From contig CAMVDI010000003.1 in NCBI GenBank assembly GCA_947166205.1, positions 1 through 28,266 on the forward strand: DNA of 28,266 bases, read 5' to 3'. The stretch comes from an uncultured Clostridia bacterium. Lineage in GTDB: Bacteria > Bacillota_A > Clostridia > Christensenellales > Aristaeellaceae. Positions within the stretch are counted from its first letter, which is position 1, and each line of letters begins with the position of its first letter. Under the pieces are notes generated by a model. It had not been told where the DNA came from, ran no database searches, and saw only the letters and a list, made by a program, of their open reading frames with translations. The position numbers and the translations under genes were made by a program. Shown piece by piece: positions 1 to 7,308 of the stretch.

Positions 1-1
1 C

Positions 2-436
2 GGGGAGGAGCTGCGGGAGCTGCTGGCCGCCGGGCCCGGCGGGATCCCGCCGGTGCTTTTCCCGGCCTGGGGACGGACCCGGCTCATGCTCCTGCATCAC
101 TGCCCGGCGCGGACGGCGCTGGGATGGAGCGAGGGGCACCGGAGCTGCGCCCTGTGCGACCGGGGAGATCCCCGGGGGCTGAGGGGAAAGGACCTGACGG
201 ATGAGCGGGGGTATCGGTTCCCGCTGCTCCGGGTCCGCCTGCCGGAGGGATGCCTGATCCGGCTGCTGAACGCGCTGCCCACGGACCTGGGGGAGAAAAA
301 GCCGGGCTGCGCCAGGCTGGCGGAGCTGTCGGCGGAAAGCCGGGAGGAGACCCGGCGGATCCTCTCCGCATTGATGAAGTATGAAAAAGCCCCGGGGGAA
401 AGCACCCGGGGGCACTGGAACAGGCCGGTTCTGTAG
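2..436 (+). CDS. U32 family peptidase, C-terminal part (5' end outside window)
   Basis: The frame is open from the first bases of the window to a TAG at 434-436, so only the last 144 or so residues are visible. The segment with GRTRLMLLHHCPA, then two Cys in CALCDRG, then a DERGYRFPL stretch and a late LLNALPTDL, matches the C-terminal region of peptidase U32 (collagenase-like) proteins, where a GR.xLM...HCP motif and spaced cysteines recur. U32 proteins include proteases and RNA or tRNA modification factors, and the visible part does not separate these roles. The gene ends at a bidirectional terminator shared with the convergent gene downstream. I am fairly sure of the family and unsure of the substrate. 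Confidence 0.72.
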   Translation, partial: GEELRELLAAGPGGIPPVLFPAWGRTRLMLLHHCPARTALGWSEGHRSCALCDRGDPRGLRGKDLTDERGYRFPLLRVRLPEGCLIRLLNALPTDLGEKKPGCARLAELSAESREETRRILSALMKYEKAPGESTRGHWNRPVL

Positions 437-503
437 AAAGGATCCCCTGGAGAGGAGGGCCGGCATCCACGGCGGTTCCGCCCCTCCGGGAAGGACCGCC
501 CGA

Positions 504-545
504 AAAAAGCAATCCGTCCGCCGGACCGGCGGACGGATTTTTGCC
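504..545. terminator. Bidirectional intrinsic terminator
   Basis: A perfect 14-bp inverted repeat (511-524 with 526-539) is flanked by an A-run at 504-509 and a T-run at 538-542, so it can stop transcription on both strands. It lies between the convergent ends of the U32 gene (436, plus) and the putative anti-sigma gene (548, minus). Confidence 0.88.
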
Positions 546-547
546 GT

Positions 548-1444
548 TCACTTTTTGCGCAGGATCAGGAGCAGGGCGGCCGAAATGAAGGCCAGGACGA
601 TCAGGACGATTCCCGCCGCCCGCAGGGGGCCGGAAGCCCGGGCCGGGGTTTCATCGGCGCGGAGGGCGGCCAGGGGCGCTTCGGCCTCTTCCGTTTCCGC
701 GCCGGAAGCGCCGGCGTCCGGGGTGGAAAGGGCGGCCGTGGCTGTGGGGAGCGGGGCTTCCGCCTTCAGGGCGGCGCCGGCCGTTTCCGGGATTTCCTCC
801 GCCGCGGGCTCAGGGGGCGCTTCCGCCTTCAGGGCGGCGGCGCCCGCCATCGCGTCCGGGATTTCCTCCGCCGCGGAAAGGGCGGCTCCGTCTGCCTCAT
901 AGGCTTCTTCCGCCTCAAAGGAGCTGTTCTCTTCAAAGGCGCTGTCCGCCGCGTATGTTTCCGCCGCATAGGCGGCGGTCTCTTCCGTTTCCGCCGCCTG
1001 GCCGGACAGGGCCTGGGCGGGCAGGGGGGCCTCCGTGGGCAGAGCCGCGGCCTTCCGGGCGGCCCCGTTCTCCCGGGGCGCCCCGGCGGAGCCGGCATCC
1101 GGCACGGAGGACACGGCCGCGGGGGGCCGGGTCAGGGGGGCGGAATCCAGCCCCAGCAGCGTGCCGCCCAGGAGAAAGGCGAAGACCGCGGCGGCGCTCA
1201 GCCCCCGGCGCCAGGTAAAGCGGCTCCGGCGGACCGGAACCGGCTTCGCGGCTCCGGCCGGGGATACGGGGGCGGCTCCGGCCGGGGCGGATTCAGCGGC
1301 GGCCCGGGCGGCGGCCTCCCGGCGGACGGCTTCCCGCCATCCCCGGCGGAAGCTTTCCGGCGGTTCCGGCGTCTCCGCGGCCATGCGGTCCAGCGCTTCC
1401 TGAAGGGAGCGAAGCTCCGGGTCCATCTTTTCCTTTTCGCTCAC
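548..1444 (-). CDS. Putative anti-sigma factor, two membrane segments with Ala/Glu-rich ectodomain
   Basis: This gene follows an ECF sigma factor and overlaps its stop by a GTGA, the usual sigma/anti-sigma arrangement. The GTG start at 1444 is preferred because AGGAGG sits about 9 nt upstream; an ATG seven codons in is the alternative. The 298-residue protein has a short charged cytoplasmic head (about 1-78), a hydrophobic segment at 82-98, a long Ala/Glu/Pro-rich middle (about 100-270) and a second hydrophobic segment at 276-295 ending in RKK. I see no HxxxCxxC zinc anti-sigma motif in the head. An internal repeat, EEIP...LKAEAP, occurs at residues 193-210 and 217-231. Partner assignment rests on gene order and topology, not on a recognised domain. 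The probable role is holding the sigma factor at the membrane until a signal is received. Confidence 0.6.
   Translation of the reverse strand: MSEKEKMDPELRSLQEALDRMAAETPEPPESFRRGWREAVRREAAARAAAESAPAGAAPVSPAGAAKPVPVRRSRFTWRRGLSAAAVFAFLLGGTLLGLDSAPLTRPPAAVSSVPDAGSAGAPRENGAARKAAALPTEAPLPAQALSGQAAETEETAAYAAETYAADSAFEENSSFEAEEAYEADGAALSAAEEIPDAMAGAAALKAEAPPEPAAEEIPETAGAALKAEAPLPTATAALSTPDAGASGAETEEAEAPLAALRADETPARASGPLRAAGIVLIVLAFISAALLLILRKK
752..868 (-). repeat. Imperfect 72-bp-period direct repeat inside the putative anti-sigma gene
   Basis: Two copies (815-868 and 752-796) share the blocks CTTCCGCCTTCAGGGCGGCG and GGGATTTCCTCCGCCGCGG on the plus strand and encode EEIP...LKAEAP in the extracytoplasmic part. 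This looks like recent internal duplication of a low-complexity region. Confidence 0.7.
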
Positions 1445-2163
1445 GGCGCTTCCCTCCTTTCCTTTCCGCCGGCGCTTTTGCCGGCGCTGTTTCCGGCATT
1501 CCTGCCGGCGCTGTTCTCCGAGCCCTTCGGGGGCGCCCCTCCGGCCCGCTGTCCGGGGGCCTTTCCCCCGGCTCCGGTTCCGCCCTCACTGCTTTGGACG
1601 CTCTCCGGCGGAGAAGGTTCCCGCCCTTCGGCAAATAAATCCTTCAGCCGCCTCCGGGCCCGGTTGACCCGGCTTTTCACGGTTCCCTCGTTCACGCCCG
1701 TCATCCGGGAGACCTCTTCATAGGACCGGCCCTCCAGCTGGGTCAGCACCAGGGCGTCCCGCTGATCCTCCGGAAGCCGGGAAATGGCCTCCCGGAGCCG
1801 GGACTGCTCCTCCTTCCGCAGAAGGGTTTCCTCCGTGCCCGGGGAGGGATCCGGGGGATCAAAGCCCTGCTCCGTCAGGGGCCCCAGGGGGACGCTGACG
1901 CTCTTGCGGGCCCTGCGCAGGAAATCCAGGCTGCAGTTGGCGGCGATCCGGTAGCACCAGGTTTCGAAGGCGCATTCAGAACGGAAGAGGCCGAGATTCC
2001 GCCAGATTCTGATCATGGCCTCCTGGGCGCAGTCGGAGGCGTCCTCCCGGTTTCCCGTATAATGCCAGCACACGCGCCAGATCAGGGACTCCAGACCCGA
2101 AGCCAGCGCCTCAAAGGCCTCCGGATCCCCCTGCTGGGCCCTGCGCAGCAGCAATTTATCCAT
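1441..2163 (-). CDS. ECF-family RNA polymerase sigma factor with low-complexity C-terminal tail
   Basis: This is a sigma-70 family (ECF) factor that would redirect RNA polymerase to a small regulon. Region 2 covers about residues 10-85 (DASDCAQEAMIRIWRN, then FETWCYRIAANCSLDFLRR) and region 4 about 118-176 (RLPEDQRDALVLTQLEGRSY, then the HTH VNEGTVKSRVNRARRRLK). Canonical ECF factors end shortly after that helix. This one carries roughly 60 extra residues (179-240) rich in Gly, Ser, Ala and Pro, encoded partly by a 12-bp tandem repeat. The ATG at 2163 precedes MDKLLLRRAQQGDPEAFEAL, a typical ECF beginning. The stop overlaps the downstream putative anti-sigma start. A promoter lies 83 nt upstream, facing away from the sugar-sensor gene. 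The family call is secure; the regulon is unknown. Confidence 0.92.
   Translation of the reverse strand: MDKLLLRRAQQGDPEAFEALASGLESLIWRVCWHYTGNREDASDCAQEAMIRIWRNLGLFRSECAFETWCYRIAANCSLDFLRRARKSVSVPLGPLTEQGFDPPDPSPGTEETLLRKEEQSRLREAISRLPEDQRDALVLTQLEGRSYEEVSRMTGVNEGTVKSRVNRARRRLKDLFAEGREPSPPESVQSSEGGTGAGGKAPGQRAGGAPPKGSENSAGRNAGNSAGKSAGGKERREAP
1468..1515 (-). repeat. 12-bp imperfect tandem repeat in the sigma factor tail
   Basis: GCCGGCGCT starts at 1468, 1480 and 1504, with a degenerate unit at 1492. The units encode a four-residue SAGx/NAGx repeat near the sigma factor C-terminus. Such repeats can change length by slippage without breaking the frame. Confidence 0.65.
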
Positions 2164-2245
2164 GGCTGAGCCACTCCTTCCGCGCTCCTGTCTGACGGGG
2201 GCTCATGCCGGAAAGTTCCGCCCTGAAGCGCGATTCCATAAGAAA

Positions 2246-2273
2246 AGTATATGTTTTTTTGCCCGCCCGTCAA
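2246..2273 (-). promoter_or_regulatory. Sigma-A-like promoter for the ECF sigma operon
   Basis: On the minus strand a TTGACG -35 (2273-2268) is followed by a 16-bp spacer and a TATACT -10 (2251-2246). It lies 83 nt upstream of the sigma factor ATG. A housekeeping-type promoter does not exclude an additional self-activated ECF promoter, but I saw none. Confidence 0.72.
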
Positions 2274-2297
2274 GGGAATGCCGGGGCCTCCGGTTCA

Positions 2298-2326
2298 TTG
2301 ACGGGAGGGCGGAATACCGATATAAT
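2298..2326 (+). promoter_or_regulatory. Sigma-A-like promoter for the sensor lipoprotein operon
   Basis: TTGACG (2298-2303), a 17-bp spacer and a perfect TATAAT (2321-2326) form a strong promoter about 100 nt before the lipoprotein ATG. Its -35 region mirrors that of the divergent sigma-factor promoter, with 24 bp between the two -35 boxes. Confidence 0.82.
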
Positions 2327-2340
2327 CTGCCCAGGGAAAA

Positions 2341-2358
2341 CCGCCCGGGCCCGGGCGG
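2341..2358 (+). other. GC palindrome in the sensor operon 5' leader
   Basis: CCGCCCGGGCCCGGGCGG is a perfect 18-bp palindrome just downstream of the predicted start site. It would fold into a stable hairpin in the leader RNA. No T-run follows, so it is not an intrinsic terminator. It could stabilise the mRNA 5' end, or be chance in GC-rich DNA. Confidence 0.5.
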
Positions 2359-2427
2359 CGCGGCGGAGGAATCTTCCCGCGGAATCATCTGAAAACAAAG
2401 GGCCGGAACGAAAAGGGGATACGGAGC

Positions 2428-3414
2428 ATGAAGGGAACGAAGAGAAGGCTTCTGGCGCTGCTTGCGGCGGCGGGGCTTCTGATGGGGGGCTGCGCAGGGC
2501 CGGAGAAGGAGGCGGAGCCCCAGGGGGAGCCTTCCCTGCTGCTGGGCTTCAGCCAGCTGGGGTCGGAAAGCTCCTGGCGCATCGGAAACACCCGGGATAT
2601 CGAAGAAAAGGCCGGGCAGTACGGCGTCAGCCTGATGATGGAAAACGCGAACCAGAAGCAGGAGAACCAGATCGCCGCCATCCGCAGCTTCATCGCCTAC
2701 CGGGTGGACGTCATCGCTTTTTCGCCCATCGTCGAGGAGGGCTGGGACAACGTGCTGAAGGAGGCCCGGCAGGCGGGGATCCCGGTGATCCTGGTGGACC
2801 GGGACATCCTGACGGAGGAGGAGGACCTCTACGTCTGCAAGATCGGCGCCGACTTTTATCAGGAGGGCAAAAGCGCCGGGGAGTATCTGCGGCGCAAGGC
2901 GGACGCCCTGGGGAAGGAGAAGCTGCGCATCGTTGAGATCACGGGCACGGAGGATTCCACCCCCATGCGCCAGCGCCAGGCGGGTTTCCAGGACGCCATT
3001 GCCGGGGACGGGAGGCTGGAGATCCTGGAGAGCGTGAACGGGGATTTCCTGATCAGCCGGGGCGCGGAATGCATGCGGTACCTGCTGGAGCGGTACGGCG
3101 ACGAGATCGACGTGGTCTACAGCCATAACGACGAGATGACCCTGGGGGCGCTGCCGGAGATCGAGAAGGCGGGATACGCGCCGGGAAGGGATATCATCAT
3201 CATCTCCATCGACGGGGGCCAGAAGGCCATGGATATCCTGAAGGAAGGAAAGATCAACTGCATCGTGGAATGTACGCCCATGCTGGGGTCCACGCTGATG
3301 GAAACCGCCCTGGCGCTGAAGCGCGGGGAGAAGGTGGAGCGGGAGACCCACCCCGTGGAGATGGTCTTCAGCGACGAGCAGGATCTGAGCGGCCTGGCGC
3401 CGAGAGGATACTGA
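2428..3414 (+). CDS. YtfQ-like sugar-binding lipoprotein, probable sensor subunit of the adjacent kinase
   Basis: This is a periplasmic-binding-protein-fold (LacI/RbsB type) lipoprotein of 328 residues. A Lys/Arg-rich start, a hydrophobic stretch and a lipobox-like MGGC place the lipidated Cys at residue 22. The mature part begins GFSQLGSESSWR and contains NANQKQENQIAAIRSFIAYR and VDVIAFSPIVEEGWDNVL, closely resembling the E. coli galactofuranose-binding protein YtfQ. It is separated from the transporter genes and instead starts a transcript with a histidine kinase (25-nt gap) and a response regulator. By analogy with XylFII-LytS-YesN of Clostridium beijerinckii, I infer that it binds sugar outside the membrane and signals through the kinase. 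It could also supply ligand to the downstream transporter. The ligand is inferred to be galactofuranose or a related sugar from family resemblance only. Confidence 0.82.
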   Translation: MKGTKRRLLALLAAAGLLMGGCAGPEKEAEPQGEPSLLLGFSQLGSESSWRIGNTRDIEEKAGQYGVSLMMENANQKQENQIAAIRSFIAYRVDVIAFSPIVEEGWDNVLKEARQAGIPVILVDRDILTEEEDLYVCKIGADFYQEGKSAGEYLRRKADALGKEKLRIVEITGTEDSTPMRQRQAGFQDAIAGDGRLEILESVNGDFLISRGAECMRYLLERYGDEIDVVYSHNDEMTLGALPEIEKAGYAPGRDIIIISIDGGQKAMDILKEGKINCIVECTPMLGSTLMETALALKRGEKVERETHPVEMVFSDEQDLSGLAPRGY

Positions 3415-3439
3415 GGGAAATCCGGAAGGACGGGGGAGC

Positions 3440-4909
3440 ATGAGACAGAAAGCCGAGAGAAGCCTGATCGGGCGGATCAACCGGATGAGCCGGACCCAGA
3501 TGGTCATGCTGCTGGTGCCCGTGATCATCAGCCTGGCCATGATGCTGTTCTTTTCCGGCCGGTATCACCGCAGCATCCAGCGGATGGAGGCGGTGGCGGG
3601 GCTGAAGCCCGTGGTGGCGGAGAAGATCCCGGAGGGCATCTGGCGGGTCATCAGCGGCCAGGACAACCCGGAGGACAGCAGCGTCTTCGGGGAGATCCGC
3701 GCCGTTCAGGAGACGCTGCGGGAGCTGGCCGCGGGAACCCCGGATCAGGACCGGCTGGAGCTGACGGTGGCGGGGCGGACGATGGACACCCTGAGCCAGT
3801 ATACGGAGCAGGTCTGGGAGAACATCCGGAATGAGCGCCCAGTTGTGGAGAGCGAACGGATCCTGGAGGAGATCCGGGGCGTGGCGGCACTGGCGGAGAG
3901 CATGATGAACGACTACATCACTCGGGAGATCGGAAGAACCGCCCGGATGAGCGGGGAGCTGAACCGGGTCGTGACCGGGGCGGTGGGCGCGGAGATCATC
4001 CTGATGCTGATCAGCCTGATGATCATCCGGCGGGCCAGCCGGAGGACGGAGACCCTGGTGCGCCAGCCCATCGAGGCCCTGGAGAGCGGGACGGAGCGGC
4101 TGGCCCGGGGGGATATGGGCACCCGGATCGCCAAGACGGATGTGGTGGAGCTGCGCCGGCTGACGGATCAGGTCAACGTGATGGCGGACAACCTGGAAAG
4201 CACCATGCGCCAGAACGTCCGGGACGCGAAAAACCTGAAGAAGGCGGAGCTGCGGACCCTGCAGGCCCAGATCAATCCGCATTTCCTGTACAACACGCTG
4301 GACGCCATCGTATGGAAGGCGGAGGCGGGGGATCAGAAGGAGGTCATCCATCTGACCAGTGCCCTGAGCGATTTCTTCCGGATCAGCCTGTCCTCCGGCG
4401 CGGACTGGATTCCCATCAGCCAGGAGAAGAAGCACATCGCCGGCTACCTGAGCATCCAGCAGACCCGGTACCGGGACATCCTGAAATACGAGATCGACAT
4501 CCCGGAGGAGATGGGGGATCAGTACATCCTGAAGCTGCTGCTGCAGCCCCTGGTGGAGAACGCGCTGTACCACGGGATCAAGAATACCCGGGGCGGCGGG
4601 ACCATCCGGGTCCGGGGGGAGCGGCAGGACGGCATGATGGTGTTCCGGGTTTCCGATACCGGCCGGGGCATGGACGCGGAGACGCTGCGGAAGCTGGAGG
4701 AGCGCATGGCGGAAGGACGGACCACCGTATCCAGCGGGACGGGCGGGTTCGGCCTGGTGAACGTGAATCTGCGGATCCGGCTCTACTACAATCAGCAGGA
4801 AGGGCTCTCGATCCGGAGCGGCCCCGGGGGCACGGAGGTGTCCTTCCGGGTGCCCTGCAAGACAAAGGAGGAACTGATCGGCGATGACCAAGGTCTTTCT
4901 GGTGGATGA
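3440..4909 (+). CDS. YesM/LytS-type sensor histidine kinase
   Basis: This 489-residue membrane kinase has a first transmembrane segment at about 21-39, an extracytoplasmic domain at about 41-175, a second membrane segment at about 178-197 and a HAMP region at about 198-255. The His_kinase domain carries QINPHFLYNTLD with the phospho-acceptor at H281. The HATPase domain has N374 in QPLVENALYHGI, the DTGRGMD box (D406) and the GTGGFG box at 433-438. The modest ectodomain of about 135 residues has no obvious ligand-binding fold, consistent with sensing through the binding lipoprotein encoded just upstream. The 3' end overlaps the response-regulator gene by 26 nt, indicating coupled translation. 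The kinase class is secure; the signal is inferred. Confidence 0.92.
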   Translation: MRQKAERSLIGRINRMSRTQMVMLLVPVIISLAMMLFFSGRYHRSIQRMEAVAGLKPVVAEKIPEGIWRVISGQDNPEDSSVFGEIRAVQETLRELAAGTPDQDRLELTVAGRTMDTLSQYTEQVWENIRNERPVVESERILEEIRGVAALAESMMNDYITREIGRTARMSGELNRVVTGAVGAEIILMLISLMIIRRASRRTETLVRQPIEALESGTERLARGDMGTRIAKTDVVELRRLTDQVNVMADNLESTMRQNVRDAKNLKKAELRTLQAQINPHFLYNTLDAIVWKAEAGDQKEVIHLTSALSDFFRISLSSGADWIPISQEKKHIAGYLSIQQTRYRDILKYEIDIPEEMGDQYILKLLLQPLVENALYHGIKNTRGGGTIRVRGERQDGMMVFRVSDTGRGMDAETLRKLEERMAEGRTTVSSGTGGFGLVNVNLRIRLYYNQQEGLSIRSGPGGTEVSFRVPCKTKEELIGDDQGLSGG

Positions 4910-6167
4910 TGAGATTGTCATTCGGGAGGGAATCCGTGCCTCCGCCCTGTGGGACGGCCCGGAATACACCCTGGTGGGGGAGGCGCCGGACGGGGAGGTG
5001 GCCCTGCCCATGATCCGGGACACGAACCCGGATATCCTGATCACGGACATCCGGATGCCCTTCATGGACGGGATGGAGCTCTGCCGGATCGTCAGGAGCC
5101 AGATGCCCTGGATCGGGATCATGATTCTCAGCGGGTACGATGAGTTTGAATACGCCCGCCAGGGGATCCAGCTGGGGGTGAAGGAGTATCTGCTCAAGCC
5201 CATCACGGCGGAGGAGCTGCGCAAGGCCCTGGACCGGGTCGCCGCCCAGCTGTCGGAGGAACGGAAGACCCGGGAGCGCAGCGAGCGGCTCCGGCAGCGG
5301 ATGGAAGGGGAAAACATCTTCCTGCGGGAGCGGCTGCTGAACGCGCTCCATTCCGAGGATACGACGGAGGCGGACGCGGAGCGGACCATCCAGGAGCTGC
5401 GGAAGCTGGGCATCTATGCCCAGGCCGCCCGGTACGCGGTTATCGACGCGGCCTTTGAACCGGTGAAGGTGGGATACGAGGTACTGACGGAGCTGGCGGA
5501 ATCCAGCGGCGGAGGCGTGTATGCCGCCCCCTGCCGGACCGGATCCCGGCTGCTGGTGCTGGGGGACGGGGACGCGGACGCGGAGGAGCGGGCCTACGCC
5601 TTTGCCTCCTCCAGCGCCCAGGACCTGGAGCGGTCCGGATGCGCGGGGATCCGGATCAGCATCGGGGAGATTGTGGACAGCCCCGGGGGGATTCTCAGAA
5701 GCCTGCAGACCGCCCGCCACCTGCGCCACGCCCTGGCGGGGCAGGCGGAGAGCGAAAGCCCGGTCATCGTGGGGGTCCGGGAGGTGGGCGAGCTGCCCAG
5801 CGAAAAGAAGACCCTGTCCGTCGTCAACGAGGCCAGATTCTACCTTTCCCAGCATTTCGCGGATCCGAACCTGATGCTGCAGGACGTGGCCCAGGCGGTC
5901 TGCATGAGCAACAGCCGGTTCTCCACCGTCTTTGCCCAGCAGAGCGGGAAAACCTTTACCGAGTATCTGACCGGGCTGCGGCTGAACCGGGCGAAGGAGC
6001 TGCTGCGGGAGACGGACAAGCGCTCTTCCGAGATCGCCTTCGAGGTGGGCTACAACGACGCCCACTACTTCAGCTATCTGTTCAAGAAGAGCGTGGGCAT
6101 GACGCCGGGGGAATACCGGCACGCGGAGCGGGAAGGCGCGGGCCCGGAAGAAAACCAACCGGGATAA
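4884..6167 (+). CDS. AraC-type response regulator (YesN-like)
   Basis: The 427-residue protein starts with a receiver domain (about 1-122): acidic D8 and D9, phospho-acceptor D55 in ILITDIRMPF, S83, and K105 in LLKP. A middle region of about 130-305, of no recognised activity, links to a C-terminal AraC/XylS double helix-turn-helix (about 312-412), including LMLQDVAQAVCMSNSRFSTVF and the family signature ending FKKSVGMTPGEYR. It is the natural partner of the overlapping kinase. The ABC transporter operon that follows is the likely target: direct repeats CGGAAAAAA lie 29 bp apart upstream of the first transporter gene, whose -35 is poor, as expected for an activator-dependent promoter. The family is secure and the target is inferred. 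Confidence 0.93.
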   Translation: MTKVFLVDDEIVIREGIRASALWDGPEYTLVGEAPDGEVALPMIRDTNPDILITDIRMPFMDGMELCRIVRSQMPWIGIMILSGYDEFEYARQGIQLGVKEYLLKPITAEELRKALDRVAAQLSEERKTRERSERLRQRMEGENIFLRERLLNALHSEDTTEADAERTIQELRKLGIYAQAARYAVIDAAFEPVKVGYEVLTELAESSGGGVYAAPCRTGSRLLVLGDGDADAEERAYAFASSSAQDLERSGCAGIRISIGEIVDSPGGILRSLQTARHLRHALAGQAESESPVIVGVREVGELPSEKKTLSVVNEARFYLSQHFADPNLMLQDVAQAVCMSNSRFSTVFAQQSGKTFTEYLTGLRLNRAKELLRETDKRSSEIAFEVGYNDAHYFSYLFKKSVGMTPGEYRHAEREGAGPEENQPG

Positions 6168-6195
6168 AACAAAAACGAACCCTTTCGGCGGAAGA

Positions 6196-6271
6196 CGGAA
6201 AAAATCGAAAATCAAATCCAACCTCGGAAAAAAGATCCTGGATTTCCTTTTTGTCCGATCCGGGCTAAAAT
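6196..6271 (+). promoter_or_regulatory. Candidate activator sites and promoter of the sugar transporter operon
   Basis: Two exact copies of CGGAAAAAA (6196-6204 and 6225-6233) lie upstream of a good -10, TAAAAT (6266-6271). The corresponding -35 position (about 6243-6248, TTTCCT) is weak. A near-consensus -10 with a poor -35 and adjacent direct repeats is what an AraC-type activator promoter would show. The binding protein is not proven. Confidence 0.5.
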
Positions 6272-6321
6272 TGGCCTAAAGAAACCGGAGAGGGTTTCAA
6301 AGACAAAAGGAGGAAAAATCC

Positions 6322-7272
6322 ATGAAGAAACTGATTGCTCTGATTCTGGCGCTGGCGCTGTGCCTGGGCATGGCCGCGGCCGCGAACGCGGATGACCTGA
6401 TCAAGGTCGGCGTTGTGAACAACCCCCCGTCTGAATCCGGATACCGCGCCGCCAACGTGGCGGACTTCGAGTCCGTGTTTACCGAGGAGAACGGCTATGA
6501 GATGAAAGCCTTCTACAGCCTGAAGAACGACGAACAGCTGCAGGCCGCCCAGGGCTTCATCACCGACGGTGTGGACGTGCTGCTGATCTCCGCCGCGGAG
6601 ACCACCGGCTGGGACGAAGTGCTGACCTCCGCCAAGGAGAACGGCATCAAGGTGTACCTGTTCGACCGGATGATCGATGTTCCCGAAGATCTGTACGAAG
6701 CCGCCGTGGTTTCCGACATGGCCAAGGAAGGCGAGACCGCTGTGACCTGGCTGAAGAGCCTGGGCCTGGAAGAGTACAAGGTCATCCACATCCAGGGCGC
6801 CATGGGTTCCGACGCGCAGATCGGCCGGACCGGCGCGCTGGACGCGGAGTTTGAGGCGGGCACCATGGTGAAGGTGGCCCAGCAGACCGCGACCTGGGAC
6901 GAAGCGGAAGCCAAGAAGATCGTTGAGTCCGTCATCAACAGCGGCGAAGACTTCAACGTCATCTACGCCGAGAACGACGGCATGGCCAAGGGCGCTGTGG
7001 CGGCTCTGGACGAAGCGGGCATCACCCACGGCGTGGACGGCAAGGTCGTCATCATGGGCTTTGACTGCAACAAGTGGGCGCTGAAGGAACTGAAGGCCGG
7101 CAACTGGAACTACGACGGACAGTGCAGCCCCTTCCAGGCGCAGATCATCTCTGACCTGATCAAGAGCGGCGAGACCCCCGCTGTGAAGAAGATCATCAAC
7201 GAGGAGAAGGGCTTCGACGCGAAGACCATCACCGACGAAGACATCGCCACCTACGGCCTGGGCGAGGATTGA
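6322..7272 (+). CDS. Sugar ABC transporter substrate-binding protein (YtfQ-related)
   Basis: This 316-residue secreted binding protein has an N-terminal signal peptide (KK, a Leu/Ala-rich core, and a probable cut near AANA before DD). There is no convincing lipobox, unlike the sensor paralogue upstream. The mature part has the two-lobed LacI/RbsB fold: KVGVVNNPPSESGYR, DGVDVLLISAAETTGWDEVL, a YAENDGMAKGAVAAL hinge segment and VVIMGFDCNKWAL. The YtfQ-like QKQENQ stretch is replaced here by LKNDEQLQ, so its specificity may differ. Codon choice (GGC, AAG, GAA, few GGG) is more restricted than in neighbouring genes, a usual sign of high expression. A strong AAGGAGG Shine-Dalgarno precedes the ATG. 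A terminator hairpin immediately after the gene fits the excess of binding protein over membrane components seen in many ABC operons. Confidence 0.9.
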   Translation: MKKLIALILALALCLGMAAAANADDLIKVGVVNNPPSESGYRAANVADFESVFTEENGYEMKAFYSLKNDEQLQAAQGFITDGVDVLLISAAETTGWDEVLTSAKENGIKVYLFDRMIDVPEDLYEAAVVSDMAKEGETAVTWLKSLGLEEYKVIHIQGAMGSDAQIGRTGALDAEFEAGTMVKVAQQTATWDEAEAKKIVESVINSGEDFNVIYAENDGMAKGAVAALDEAGITHGVDGKVVIMGFDCNKWALKELKAGNWNYDGQCSPFQAQIISDLIKSGETPAVKKIINEEKGFDAKTITDEDIATYGLGED

Positions 7273-7308
7273 TCCCCGACAGGGCACTGAGGCATCCTTA
7301 AAATCGGC

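Noticed and set aside
2203..6221. Several long minus-strand frames opposite the sensor, kinase and regulator genes
   Set aside because: All are composition shadows of well-recognised plus-strand genes, with no ribosome binding site or motif of their own.
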